This document shows, piece by piece, positions 12,380-23,048 of a DNA stretch of 64,000 bases. Each line of letters begins with the position of its first letter. Positions within the stretch are counted from its first letter, which is position 1. A program made the position numbers and the translations under genes. The stretch lies in the NCBI GenBank assembly GCA_015680685.1, contig MNCI01002869.1, positions 216,538 to 280,537 on the forward strand, read 5' to 3'. The DNA comes from Gnetum montanum (lineage: Eukaryota > Streptophyta > Gnetopsida > Gnetales > Gnetaceae). Under the pieces are notes generated by a model that saw only the letters and a list, made by a program, of their open reading frames with translations, had not been told where the DNA came from and did no database searches.

Positions 12380-12771
12380 CAATTTATAGTCTTAGTGGAC
12401 TATGAAGAGGCGAGCTAGTTTATAGTCTTAGCGGACTCAGATGGCTGAGACGGTGGCGGTTTACTGTCATGCCGGACGGATGCTAGTTTACCGTCGTGGC
12501 GGACACCGTGGTATCAGTTTAAAGTCATAATCCAGGACTGTTATGTGGTATCAGTTTATAGTCGTGATTCCAGGACTATTCTGTGGTATCAGTTTATAGT
12601 CGTGATTCCAGGACTAATCTGTGGTATCAGTTTATAGTCGTGATTCCAGGACTAATCTGTGGTATCAGTTTATAGTCGTGATTCCAGGACTAATCTGTGG
12701 TATCAGTTTATAGTCGTGATTCCAGGACTAATCTGTGGTATCAGTTTATAGTCATGATTCCAGGACTAGCG
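12380..12771 (+). repeat. AGTTTA-hairpin array 1 (38-bp period)
   Basis: Seven copies of a 37-38-bp unit from 12509 to 12771, each containing AGTTTATAGTC and, ten bases later, GGACTA, preceded by four or five diverged units (12380-12508) with the shorter form AGTTTA-N2-GTC-N6-GAC. The GTC and GAC arms can pair. The array lies just beyond the integrase stop codon and reads antisense to gag-pol, as do the arrays at 16210 and 21258. Confidence 0.93.
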
Positions 12772-12788
12772 CGTACCTGAGTTCGAAT

Positions 12789-15700
12789 TCATGTATAGAA
12801 CGGTTTTAGGAATAAGTGATTGGTTGGATTTGCAAATTCTTTTCCGTCCATGTCAGCTAGCTTGAATGCTCCGTTGTCGAATGCTTTGATGACCAGATAA
12901 GGCCCTTCCCAGTTGACTGAGAATTTATCTGGGTGTTCCCGAATAGCCTTAAGCACAAGGTCTCCTTCTTTGATGGGGCGCTTATGAATGTCATGTCGAT
13001 GTCATTTCCATTGTTGTTTCTGGTACCATTCGATCTGATCGAGTGTGCGCACGCGCTCCTCCTCCACCGAGTCCAGGTCAATGATGCGTAGATCATTGTT
13101 TTTCCCGTCGTCGAGAAGTCTAGAGAGTGTGATCCTTAGAGATGGTACCTGTAATTCCAAAGGTAAAATAGCTTCTGAACCGTAAACAAGACTGTATGGA
13201 GTTTTACCTGTCGAAGTCCGGTGTGTAGTACGGTACAATGCATACACCAATTGTTCGTGCCATCTTCGTTTGCTTTGGGCAACCATCTTTTTGAGTACTG
13301 TGACGATTGTCTTATTTGTTTCTTCTGCCTACCCATTGCTCTGAGGATAATAAGGGGATGAAAACGAATGTTTGATCCCTAGACTATCACAAAACGTTTT
13401 NNNNNNNNNNNNNNNNNNNNNNNNNNNNNNNNNNNNNNNNNNNNNNNNNNNNNNNNNNNNNNNNNNNNNNNNNNNNNNNNNNNNNNNNNNNNNNNNNNNN
13501 NNNNNNNNNNNNNNNNNNNNNNNNNNNNNNNNNNNNNNNNNNNNNNNNNNNNNNNNNNNNNNNNNNNNNNNNNNNNNNNNNNNNNNNNNNNNNNNNNNNN
13601 NNNNNNNNNNNNNNNNNNNNNNNNNNNNNNNNNNNNNNNNNNNNNNNNNNNNNNNNNNNNNNNNNNNNNNNNNNNNNNNNNNNNNNNNNNNNNNNNNNNN
13701 NNNNNNNNNNNNNNNNNNNNNNNNNNNNNNNNNNNNNNNNNNNNNNNNNNNNNNNNNNNNNNNNNNNNNNNNNNNNNNNNNNNNNNNNNNNNNNNNNNNN
13801 NNNNNNNNNNNNNNNNNNNNNNNNNNNNNNNNNNNNNNNNNNNNNNNNNNNNNNNNNNNNNNNNNNNNNNNNNNNNNNNNNNNNNNNNNNNNNNNNNNNN
13901 NNNNNNNNNNNNNNNNNNNNNNNNNNNNNNNNNNNNNNNNNNNNNNNNNNNNNNNNNNNNNNNNNNNNNNNNNNNNNNNNNNNNNNNNNNNNNNNNNNNN
14001 NNNNNNNNNNNNNNNNNNNNNNNNNNNNNNNNNNNNNNNNNNNNNNNNNNNNNNNNNNNNNNNNNNNNNNNNNNNNNNNNNNNNNNNNNNNNNNNNNNNN
14101 NNNNNNNNNNNNNNNNNNNNNNNNNNNNNNNNNNGACTAGTTGTGAGTCCCCTCTGACTACAAGCCGTGCAATGTCCGAAGCTAGTGTGGCCGCGAGACC
14201 TCTGAGGAGACCTTCATACTCTGCTATGTTGTTAGTACAATGAAAGTTGAAGCGATAGGCGAAAGGTTTAATTTCTCCAGAGGGGTATGTGATTACAGTG
14301 GCAACACTTCCTTCTCGAGACGTGGATGCTCCATTGAAGTTTAGGATCGCATCGTAGTCATCTGGCACCGTGTCTATTACATTTACATTTTTGTCTGGGA
14401 ATTTGGGTTCTATTGTACCTGGATCATGTGTTGGCGACGTGGTCATTTGATTTGCTATGGCTTGGCCTTTTACTAACGATTGTGCCACGTAATGTAGGTC
14501 AAACTCAGCTATGATTGCCTTCCAACGGGCTATCCTGCTTGATTCGTAGATGTTTCCAGTTATAGCTCTGAGTACATTATCTTTGCAAATTATGTTAATT
14601 TGATTTTAGAAAATATAATGTCGTCATTTCTTTAAAGAGAAAACTAAAGTTAAACATGACTTCTCTACGTCCTTGTATCTTTTTTCGTGGGCAACTAATG
14701 CATGGCTCAGGTAGTATACAGGGACTTCAGTTCCGTCATCTTGTTTCTGGCACAACATGGATGCGATTGATGATTCTTATGTGGCCAGGTAGATGTAAAA
14801 TGGCTTGTCGTTTTTGGGTGGGAATACAGTGGGTAGCCGAGCGAGTGCCATTTTAACGTTGTCAAATGCTTCTTAGCACTGCGGGGTCCATTCAAAATGG
14901 ACATTTTTGCGTAGTAGGTGGTTCATAGGTGTGAGTTTTCTCGTCAAATTTTCTATGAACCTCCTGATGAACTGTAATCAACCTTGTAGCCCTCGAAGTT
15001 CGGTTAGATTGCTAGGTGGTTTCAGGTTTGTAATGGCCTTAACCTTATGGGGTCTACCCATATCCCTACCTCTAAGGCTACTAATCCAAGCATTTTACCT
15101 ATTTTGACGCCGAAGACGCATTTCTTTGGGTTAAGCCTTAGTTCGTATTTTAGACAACGTTTTAACACTAAGTCAAGATCCTGTACATGTTGTTCTGAAG
15201 ATTTTGATTTAACCACTATGTCATCTACGTAATCATTGAGGGAGTGTAAGATGTAATCGTTGAAAATATATGTCATAGCCCTTTGATATGTGGCCCCAGT
15301 GTTCTTGAGACCAAAAGGCATCGTTGTGTAACAAAAGGTTCCCCAAGGTGTCATGAAAGTGGTTCGGAGCTGGTGTTCTGGATTAATACGTATCTGGTTA
15401 TATCCCAAGAACCCATCCATAAAGGATAATAGGGCGTGCCCAGCGGTTGAGTCAACTAGTTGATCAAGGCTAGGTAAGGGAAAATCATCCTTTATGGTTG
15501 CTACGTTAAGGTCCTGGAAGTCAATGCACAGGCGGATACTTCCGTTCTTCTTTGGGACTATAACCATGTTTGATACCCATTCGGCGTAATCAACAGCCCT
15601 AATGAAACTAGCTTGGTAGAGCTTGGTAATCTCACTATGAACTGCTAATGCCACCTCAGGTTTGACCTTTCGTGCTTTCTGTTTTACTGGCCTTAGTTTT

Positions 15701-16110
15701 CGATCAAGGATGATGTCGTGATGGATGATACGAGGGTCTAATCCGGGCATGTCTGTATAGGACCACGCAAATGCTTTCATATTGTCCCTAAGTACATTTT
15801 CGATATCTTTAGCTATACGTGGTTCTAGTAACACACTTAGTTTTAGAATTTTAATTTCCCCATCGGGCATGGTGATGGGAGTTTCAGTTAGAGGATCTTC
15901 AGTAATGTTTTCGGCTTCAATGTCGAGGGACTTTGTCATTCCCTCATATTCGTCAACCATTTGTTGTGTTGAAGCTATTGTTGCATCGTTTGCTGATGAG
16001 CTCGCATAGACAAGATTCATATCGATATTCCTTTCAACCACACTGTATGATCCATCAATGACCAATGGCTTGGTTAAGTGCTTGCAATCCATTAGGCAAG
16101 TTCCTGTCAA
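12789..16110 (-). pseudogene. pol: Tat-I pol: RT-RNase H-integrase, partly intact
   Basis: The RT part (16110 to about 15080) is open: a linker, then FAWSYTDMPGLDP, PVKQKARK, AEWVSN, VPKKNGSIRLCIDF, KDDFPLP, SFMDGFLGYNQI (aspartate present), MPFGLKN, and YVDDIVVKS (about 15218-15235), so catalytic aspartates are kept. From about 15080 to 14490 the connection domain is broken by frameshifts. RNase H resumes at 14488-14135 with FNGAST and NIAEYEGLLRGL. Bases 13401-14134 are unknown. The integrase C-terminus is open from 13286 (TPYSLVYGSEAILPLEL, then a GDLVLK block), interrupted by one TGA where CGA is likely, ending at the stop 12791-12789. Pol is a separate ORF from protease, 5.5 kb away, so it needs its own expression route, such as splicing. 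Confidence 0.88.
13401..14134. other. Assembly gap (734 unknown bases)
   Basis: Run of N inside Tat-I pol. It hides the end of RNase H and the integrase zinc domain and catalytic core, so the state of the DDE triad in Tat-I cannot be judged. Confidence 0.99.
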
Positions 16111-16209
16111 TAAATGGAGGGCCTGGTAAGATAGCGGAGGTCGTTTTAGGTCTTTTGGCGATCTTTAGTGTGCATGCATGAAAATGGATTAACGTGACAG
16201 TGGAACGGT

Positions 16210-16375
16210 AGTTTAATGGCTTACCGGGCAATGAATGGCAGTTTAATGCCTTACTGGGCAACGAATGGCAGTTTAATGCCTTACCGGGCAACGAACGACA
16301 GTTTAATGCCTTACCGGGCAACGATCGACAGTTTAATGCCTTACCGGGTAACGATCGGTAGTTTAATGCCAAAAT
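16210..16375 (+). repeat. AGTTTA-hairpin array 2 (30-bp period)
   Basis: Six copies at an exact 30-bp spacing (AGTTTA at 16210, 16240, 16270, 16300, 16330, 16360). The unit is AGTTTAATGCC, six bases, GGGCAACGA. GCC and GGC can pair across the six-base loop. It lies between the start of pol (minus strand) and the promoter of the antisense gene (plus strand). Confidence 0.95.
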
Positions 16376-16532
16376 TTGTGTTTTATGTGGTTTATGTGTG
16401 TAAATTTTATATATTTTTTGAAAAATTCAAAGCAAATTCGAAAAAGCACGAAAAATGAGGCAAAAAGGAAGAAAAACGGAAAAGCGGCGGCGGCAGCGGG
16501 TGGCGTCAGCATCAGCATCAGCGTCAACGTGC

Positions 16533-16539
16533 TATAAAA
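16533..16539 (+). promoter_or_regulatory. TATA box of the antisense gene (Tat-I)
   Basis: CTATAAAAGGGG on the plus strand, 187 bases before the first ATG of the antisense gene. Tat-III has CTATAAATAGG in the same place and orientation relative to its pol (36254-36261, minus strand), which supports a real promoter. The likely leader (about 16565-16719) contains several GTAGACGC words. Confidence 0.75.
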
Positions 16540-16719
16540 GGGGAGAAGGGGCATCATTTTGTCATGACTTTCAGAGCGTGAGCATAAACTGTGAGCAAAA
16601 CCCCACTGTAGACGCCGAGAGAAAACCCCAGCATAGACGCCGAGAGAATACCCCTGTTCACGCCGCGCGCAAGCCACAGTGTAGACGCTGACCAGACGAG
16701 CCACAGCGTAGATGCTGAG

Positions 16720-19700
16720 ATGGGCAGAGGTAAAGAAATAGAAGGCCAAGGACAGAAAGGACCCGAACTAACGTTCGTGGAGGAGAGTGAGGAGATGCTG
16801 CAGTGCCTACTCTGCCCGAGCGTCCCTGCATGGCCCGGATCTTCTGGCAGGTAGGCCTTTGACCGTATTTTTGTTGATTTTTAGTGTCTGTTTTCTTTGT
16901 AGCATAGACAGTTAGCATAGGGTTTTGGCGTATACGCCGAGTGTGAAGGGTTTAGAGTAATGTATCGGCGTAAACGCCGCGTGTGTTATTTGTGGCGTAG
17001 ACTGTCGCGGCTTCATTTCTTCGGTGTCTAGCGTAGACGATTGTCGGCGTATATGCTCAGCGTATACGCCAGGCGTAGACACTTGTACTGGCTTCTAGCG
17101 TAGATGGTCTACGCTCGGCATATACGTCGAGGGTTTCTACAGCGTATACGTCGGGCGTAAGTTGGATACTTCGCGGCGTAAGTCTGTTCGGTGTAAATTT
17201 TTGTATTATGCACGGCATAGATAGTTTTTGGTATGCGGTGCTTCTACGCCCAGCGTATACGCCGAGCATAACTATTTTCCTATGCCCTGTGTATACGCCG
17301 AGCATAACTGTTTTCCTACGCCCTGCATATACGCCGAGCGTAACTGTTATCCTACGCCTAGCGTATACTCCGAGCGTAACAGTTTGTCTCTACACCCAGC
17401 GTATACGTCGAGCGTAATTGTTTATCTACGCCCAGCGTATACGCCGAGCGTAACTATTTTCCTACGCCCAGCGTGACAGTTTGTCTCTATGCCCAGCGTA
17501 TACGCCGAGCGTAATTGTTTTCCTACGCCTAGTGTATACGCCGAGCGTAACAGTTAGAAAAATTTTCTGCGAATGTCTAATTTCTAAAATGAAGTTTTCA
17601 GTATTGATCTTTGGTGTTGTTTTAATGGCTTGCAGAGACATTGAGCCTCCCCTTCTAGTGGTTGAGTTAGTTGGGGTTTTGACATGATTTGGTTGTATGG
17701 AGGGTGGTGACCCGACCCCGAATTTGACCGTTGAGCACAATGGGGTCTAGTTCCAGGACAGGGCCTGCGAATTTTTGGCCTTCTTGCTGGACTATTTCAA
17801 TGTCGTGATTTGGTCTCACCTAGGCGAGGATGTGGCATGGAGCATCATTGAGGCCATGTTACCCAACGCAGCGGAGGGCATCAGAATGTTTATGGAGGAT
17901 ATTGATGAAGGGTCGCTTGTCGCTGAGGGTGTTCCCCCCGGTGGTCCGAAATTTGCCCGTCCGTTGACACGTGTGTGGGAACAGCTGCCGCGGGGGCCCA
18001 ACTATATCAACAACACATTGTTCTTAGCTAGCCGCATGCACACTTTGTTTCAGAATCCCCCCGGCACAGTATACCGGGTGGAAAGGTAATTTCGTCTTAG
18101 CTTTGGTTATTCCTCTCTTTTTCACATTCAAATACTTACTCTTGTTTCGACACATGTTTTCGCCTTCCTGCAGGCCAAAAGTTACGCAAGATGGGGCCTA
18201 CGCAGGCGACGATGGGATTGGATTGGCGCGTACGGCTGTGGAGGTGTTCATGGTGGGTCCCACCCTTCGCGGGGCCATTTTGGCCCACACTAGGGGTGCC
18301 ATGAAGAACTTCCCTAAGATATTTTCAAAGGCATTTGCACAATGTACCGTGCGTGGCTGGTTGCATGCCGACTGGGCCCCTAATGGGCCAATTTTCCCAT
18401 CTGCTTCTGATCTGGGAAAAACCTCAAAGGCCAATACTGAAAGTAAGTGGCAATGTTTCCTAGATGTTGTGATTGGTTTGGTCAATTGCCAAGTGTCAAG
18501 CTAATATGAAGGTTTTGGGTTTGTCTTTACAGCTGGCACCACCTCCGGCGGGGATTCCATTGTGACAGGGAGGACTGAAACAACTCTTTCAATGAAATTC
18601 GATGAAACCAGTGCTGCCCAGAAGTGGTTACGAAAAAAAGCTTCACCGTCTATTGTTTCCTATTTGGAACATGCTGGCCTCATGGAACTCTTTATGGCCC
18701 CTAGCCCGAATGTGTCTATAGCGGAGATGATCAGGATTTTGGATTCATTTGACAGATCCGTCTCCCACTATAGCGCTCGTATTAAGGGCGTTAAAGTAAT
18801 TTTTGAGTTATCAGCTCAATTTTTTGTGGATTTGTTTGGCGTGCCTACAAGTGGTGTAAAAATCGTTACAGACAGGACGCATAAAGAAATTGACATGATC
18901 CACAATTTAGAGGGTTGGTTAGGGGTGACGAAGGGTGCCAAAGGATTCCCAATGTAGGGGAGAACGAAGGTTGAGGAAGTCAATGAGCTTTACCCCCTAT
19001 TTAGAGCGCGTTTGTTTCCGAAGACTCTATCGCAAGTCAAGAGTCTCGGGGTTGAAGCAGTGCGAGTCATGCACACTGTTCTAGAGGCTGGCATGCGCTA
19101 CAACTAGGCCGAATTTTTATTATCATGAATGACCAAAGAGATAGAGTGGTTGCGTTCGAACATAGAGGTGCAGTCCCATTTTACCTTCGCTTTCTTCACT
19201 GGTTATATTCGTCGCTTGACTGAATTTTTGGTGGTTCGTGGGGAAAACAAATTTTTTTTGCGTGATAGGAACCAGTTATCTCGCCCCTGGATGAACCACT
19301 TATTCGACATAGCCATGTCCCAAGACGCCCCCGAGGGGATTGATGAATCCCTTACGATCACCACGGGTGGATCGTCTGGTCCCTCGCTTCACACACACGA
19401 CAGTATAGGGTTGGAACCTGATGAAATACCCTATACTGCAAAGAAGGCGGAGCGGGTGGTCAAGGAAACAATAGGCAAAGCGAAATCCAAGTTGGGGAAG
19501 CGTGATAGCACGGCTGAGGGGACTAGTGAGATTGAGTAGCCTAGAGTAAAGTGGATTCGATTTAAAATTCCTGGTAAACTTCTTATTTTTGTTTCACTTG
19601 TCTTACAAATAGTTTTAATGGTTACTGGTTGTATGCAACTGACTTCATTCGTTTTGTATTGAGCAGTCAAGAGACACGATTTGTGGACTATACCAGAGGA

Positions 19701-21027
19701 TGAGGAGTTAACCGANAAAATTCACAATAAGGTAATCCAGGAATATATTAGGCTACACAACTAAGTAAAGAGACATACCGTTCCCTCTGATCTCCTCCTG
19801 CGTCGGAGGGTCTCCAAGCNCCTCCAAAGGTTAGCGCCTCACGCATTGATGGACCTTTTACTTGGATGGAAATGCCAAGTAAAAGGGATTTCGTAGCGGG
19901 GGTGGCCGAAGAGGTTGTCAAGCGGATCGAAGGGATCAATCCTGGCATAGGTATGAATGTATCCAAAGATTTTTACTATGTTAAAGTTTGATGCTCAATC
20001 CTATTTGTTCTAATGTTTGTCTTTTCCCTATGGATAGGTGCCCAACTGAGGTGGGACCCGTCCGAACCTGTCAATATGGAGAGTTTGCTTAGACTTTCCC
20101 CAAAAGTTGAACAAGTGCCCAGACCTGTTTACGAAGAGGTAGCAGAGGGCTTCGTTCACAATGCCAAAGCAGTATGGACGTGTAGGCGATCCATTGAACA
20201 ATTGTGGATCCAAATTCAGGCGAAAGAGAAGGAGAATTCTGAATTGTCAACGGAACGTGACGATCTGAAGGCCTGATACGAGTTCGTCGCAGCTAAATTA
20301 AGCAATGATCGCTCTTGGTGGACCTCCGAGGTCACGTATATAAGGTATTGGAACCTACTCAATTGCCATGCGGGGCTGATACGGAGACTAGGGGAGCGCA
20401 GGGCCCAAATTGATTTGCTGAACACCAAATGCCAAGATTGGAAGGCTTTCGCCTCCAAAGTACGCAAATGGGGGCAAGATGAGAAGAACCACAAGCACCA
20501 GTACAAGAAGTCGCTAAAAGAAGTGTCTATTGAGAAGCGACAGTTAGAAATGTTTATGGAGGGTCTTGGTCTGCGCTCTGCCTTTGACACATTTGCCCAA
20601 AACACAATTGTAGAGATGGAATCTCTTAAACGGCGGATAACGACAGCCTCTGGGGAGGTGTCGGTGGGAGAATTCCCTTTAAAACGTCCCACCTGGTCGG
20701 ATGTTGACAAGGGAAAGGCTCTAGCAGATATTGACTTGGGTCTCAATGGGACGGACTGGGCAAGTGTCTCTGAAGAGAAGATCCTGCAGCGACTTGAATT
20801 CGGCTTGGGGGGACCTCCTATGGTAAGCGTTTTGTATTTTTGGAGTTAATTGATTGACTAATGTTTGAAATTTTGACATTCGCTCATTTTTTTGTGTTGA
20901 TTATTTCCTCTTTGGTTTTTTTCAGGATGAAGGTGGGGATGAGACTGGAGAAGCTGGCCCCAGTGGGGCAAGAGCCTCTGATGCTGGTGGATCCAAAGAG
21001 GACGATCCTCATGCCCCAGATGTTTAG
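16720..21027 (+). pseudogene. Antisense spliced gene (aORF) of Tat-I, about 1,000 codons
   Basis: Lies opposite to gag-pol between protease and RT. Proposed exons: 16720-16850, 17636-18085, 18174-18442, 18533-19525, 19667-about 19950 (possibly split near 19732-19818), 20038-20822, 20926-21027. Introns have GT-AG ends and the frame is kept across most junctions. The protein starts MGRGKE; exon 2 has IWSHLGEDVAW; exon 4 has RIKGVKVIFE and DLFGVP, resembling the putative plant transposon protein family in other Tat/Athila additional ORFs (inference); the sixth exon is a charged coiled-coil-like segment with CQDWK; the tail is acidic. Seven in-frame stops (TGA 17685, TAG 17748, TAG 18955, TAG 19105, TGA 19126, TAA 19762, TGA 20274) are each one transition from CAG, CAA, CGA or TGG. 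A frame change occurs near N 19820. No catalytic motif recognised; function unknown. Homologous exons exist in Tat-II and Tat-III. Confidence 0.85.
16920..17560 (+). repeat. GCGTATACGC repeats in intron 1 of the antisense gene
   Basis: From about 17243 to 17555 there are eight to nine copies of a 36-37-bp unit: CTACGCCCAGCGTATACGCC, then GAGCGTAACTGTTTT. Scattered words (GGCGTATACGCC, GGCGTAGAC) precede it from 16925. The 10-bp core GCGTATACGC is a perfect palindrome. The same word fills the LTRs and the gag leader of this element. Confidence 0.93.
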
Positions 21028-21257
21028 CATTTTAGCATTTTTCGTTTTTCGATTCAAACTTATACTGAAACTGTAACTTGAAAATTATGAAATGAACAGA
21101 GACGGTTGATTGTATGTAATAACATATGTATATATATATATTTTTGTTGTTGATCTTGGGTTTAACATGCCATAGGAATGTAGAATATTTTGGTTTGTTT
21201 TCTATTTTAAGTGTAATACAGGAAGCGATTATAAAAGTAGAATGAAAAGCAAGTACT

Positions 21258-21632
21258 AGTTTATGGCCATTTCGGGCCCCATGCCTAGTTTATGGCCATT
21301 TCGGGCCCCATGCGTAGTTTATGGCCATTTCGGGCCCCATGCGTAGTTTATGGCCATTTCGGGCCCCATGCGTAGTTTATGGTCATTTCGGGCCCCGTGT
21401 GTAGTTTATGGCCATTTCGGGCCTCATGCATAATCAAGGGATGTTTTGGAGGACGCGGATAGATTTCTCGGCTAACCGATCATTGCTGATCGTGGCTAGT
21501 TTTATGTCATTGCAAACATGATAGTTTAGTGTCATTTCAGACTGGGAGTGGCATTTAATTGTTTTTCCTATTTTTATCGTAGTTTAGTGTCATTTCAGAC
21601 TTTTTATAGTTTAACGTCTTTTCGGACTAGGA
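21258..21632 (+). repeat. AGTTTA-hairpin array 3 (29-bp period)
   Basis: Six copies at 29-bp spacing (AGTTTA at 21258, 21287, 21316, 21345, 21374, 21403): AGTTTATGGCC, six bases, GGCCCCATGC. They are followed by diverged copies near 21522, 21580 and 21606 in which the arms are GTC and GAC instead of GCC and GGC. The array sits between the 3' ends of the antisense gene (21027) and the protease ORF (21642), which converge here. Tat-II has a decayed version in the same place (50229-50372). Confidence 0.95.
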
Positions 21633-21641
21633 GCGATCGTA

Positions 21642-23048
21642 TCATCTCAGTAATTTTTTGATCTTGTTCATTTTAATGTTGGACGATCTTTCAACCGGTA
21701 TGATCCGGTATTCGGCGTCACCTTCGCTGATTACATTAAATGGCAATTCGGCCCAACAGACTTCAGATGGAATGTCTTTTGTGTTAGCGCTTTCAGATAT
21801 TTCAGTGTCCATAGGGAGCTCTATGTCAGTTTCTACTCGAGGAGGCACGGACGTTTCTGTTTGAGGAGGTTTTTGTTCCATGTCGGAAGATTTACTACTT
21901 ACCGATGATCGTAGATTTTCGTTATTTTGGCTAGGCTTTTCAAGTTCGAATTTTGAGCCCTGGTCCATGTCCATATGCGATGAGATAATAGGAGTAACTA
22001 CTTCGCCATGTATGACGATTTCTCTGCCTTCATAGGGCAGATGAATTTCCTGATGGATAGGGGAAGAGACAGCTCTCAGTTGGGCTAACCAAGGTCTTCC
22101 CAATATCAGGTTGAACCCTGGCATCTCGTCCACTACTAGGAATTCAATAGATGTCGCGAATTGATCTCCCGCTATAAATTCTAAGGTTATTGAGCCTTTC
22201 ACCATTACGCGTGACCCACTGAATGACTTTAAACATGTAGTCGTGGCTGGTTTAAGTAGTTCAGTAAGCCCTAGCTGCTCGATAATGTGGTACGGCATGA
22301 CGTTTGTCGTAGCTCCTTCGTCTACATGGACCCTATGTATTTTAAATCGGTTTATACAGATTGTTATGGACATGGGAGCTATTGTCACCTCCTTCATTCT
22401 TTTATCAACCTTGATGTTGTCGTCATGAAAGTTTAGAGGCTTAGGAGTAGTCCCATGAGGTGAGGACATCACCGCATGGATGCAGGGTTCGTTTGGGGGT
22501 AAATCCTCGCTCACCGAGATTGATGTTAACATGCGCACTAGAGCTTTCCGATGCGTTTGAGATGTTAGGACTAAGTCATACAAGCTCAGTGAAGTGTTCT
22601 TTTGTTTTAATGCCTGCATGACTTGTGTCAAGGCGGCTGCGAAGTTTTCACTATTGGGGGTGTTTTTATCGGTGCTAACTGGATCCATGGGACCCAACAG
22701 TTTTATCTCTCGTTTTGTTGGCTTTTCAGTTTTCGGAGCTGTCATTTTACATGATTCATGTCTTTCAGACGACTCACCTTCATTGCCTGTGCTTGGTTGA
22801 TCGTCAGATGGTGACATGGGTACAGAGTTTAGGGGAGTGGGCTTAGGTGCCCCCAGAGCTAGCCGTTGGCGCTCTTTCTCCAAACGTTCTCGCGTAAGCC
22901 TATCTGCTAGGCGTTCTCGTGTGTCACGCAGAGGTGGAGTTGACCTTGGAGTCTGGGATTGCCCAGGAATTTTTACGACATAGGGAGCAAGACGGGGCTG
23001 TGCATACGATTGGGCAGGAGCTTGCATCGGTAGCCTGACAACGTACAA
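21642..23048 (-). CDS. pro: Tat-I aspartic protease ORF
   Basis: Open frame of 468 codons. After an arginine-rich, charged N-terminal half (RERLADRLTRERLEKERQR) and a low-complexity linker, the retropepsin domain spans about residues 210-340: an active-site block HVDEGATTNVMP, where Tat proteases usually have D-T/S/G-G, a hydrophobic SFSGSRVMVKG strand, and FNLILGRPWLA, the conserved C-terminal block. The Asp is present but the next residue is Glu, so activity is uncertain. The first M is not necessarily the true start, since the gag-protease linker continues upstream in a broken frame. The ORF ends just before hairpin array 3. In Ogre elements an intron separates protease and RT; here the corresponding place holds the antisense gene. 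Confidence 0.85.
   Translation of the reverse strand: MYVVRLPMQAPAQSYAQPRLAPYVVKIPGQSQTPRSTPPLRDTRERLADRLTRERLEKERQRLALGAPKPTPLNSVPMSPSDDQPSTGNEGESSERHESCKMTAPKTEKPTKREIKLLGPMDPVSTDKNTPNSENFAAALTQVMQALKQKNTSLSLYDLVLTSQTHRKALVRMLTSISVSEDLPPNEPCIHAVMSSPHGTTPKPLNFHDDNIKVDKRMKEVTIAPMSITICINRFKIHRVHVDEGATTNVMPYHIIEQLGLTELLKPATTTCLKSFSGSRVMVKGSITLEFIAGDQFATSIEFLVVDEMPGFNLILGRPWLAQLRAVSSPIHQEIHLPYEGREIVIHGEVVTPIISSHMDMDQGSKFELEKPSQNNENLRSSVSSKSSDMEQKPPQTETSVPPRVETDIELPMDTEISESANTKDIPSEVCWAELPFNVISEGDAEYRIIPVERSSNIKMNKIKKLLR

Noticed and set aside
12382-12388. Minus-strand TATAAAT that looked like a promoter downstream of integrase
   Set aside because: It is part of the AGTTTATAGTC repeat unit, which recurs every 38 bases; no gene follows.
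16453-16749. Overlapping frames of 78 and 128 codons around the antisense promoter
   Set aside because: They cross the TATA box and leader on both strands and have no features of a protein.
19537-19539. TAG apparently ending the exon 4 frame of the antisense gene
   Set aside because: A GTGAGA donor at 19526 removes it, and the resulting phase and Lys-Arg residues match Tat-II at 48347/48428.
19431-20746. Minus-strand frames of 79 and 176 codons opposite the antisense gene
   Set aside because: Shadow frames; the plus strand has conserved exons and homologs in Tat-II, the minus strand has no recognisable domain.
12509-21430. Regularly spaced 29-38-bp repeats resembling CRISPR arrays
   Set aside because: The whole unit is repeated with no unique spacers, no cas genes, and the context is a plant retrotransposon.
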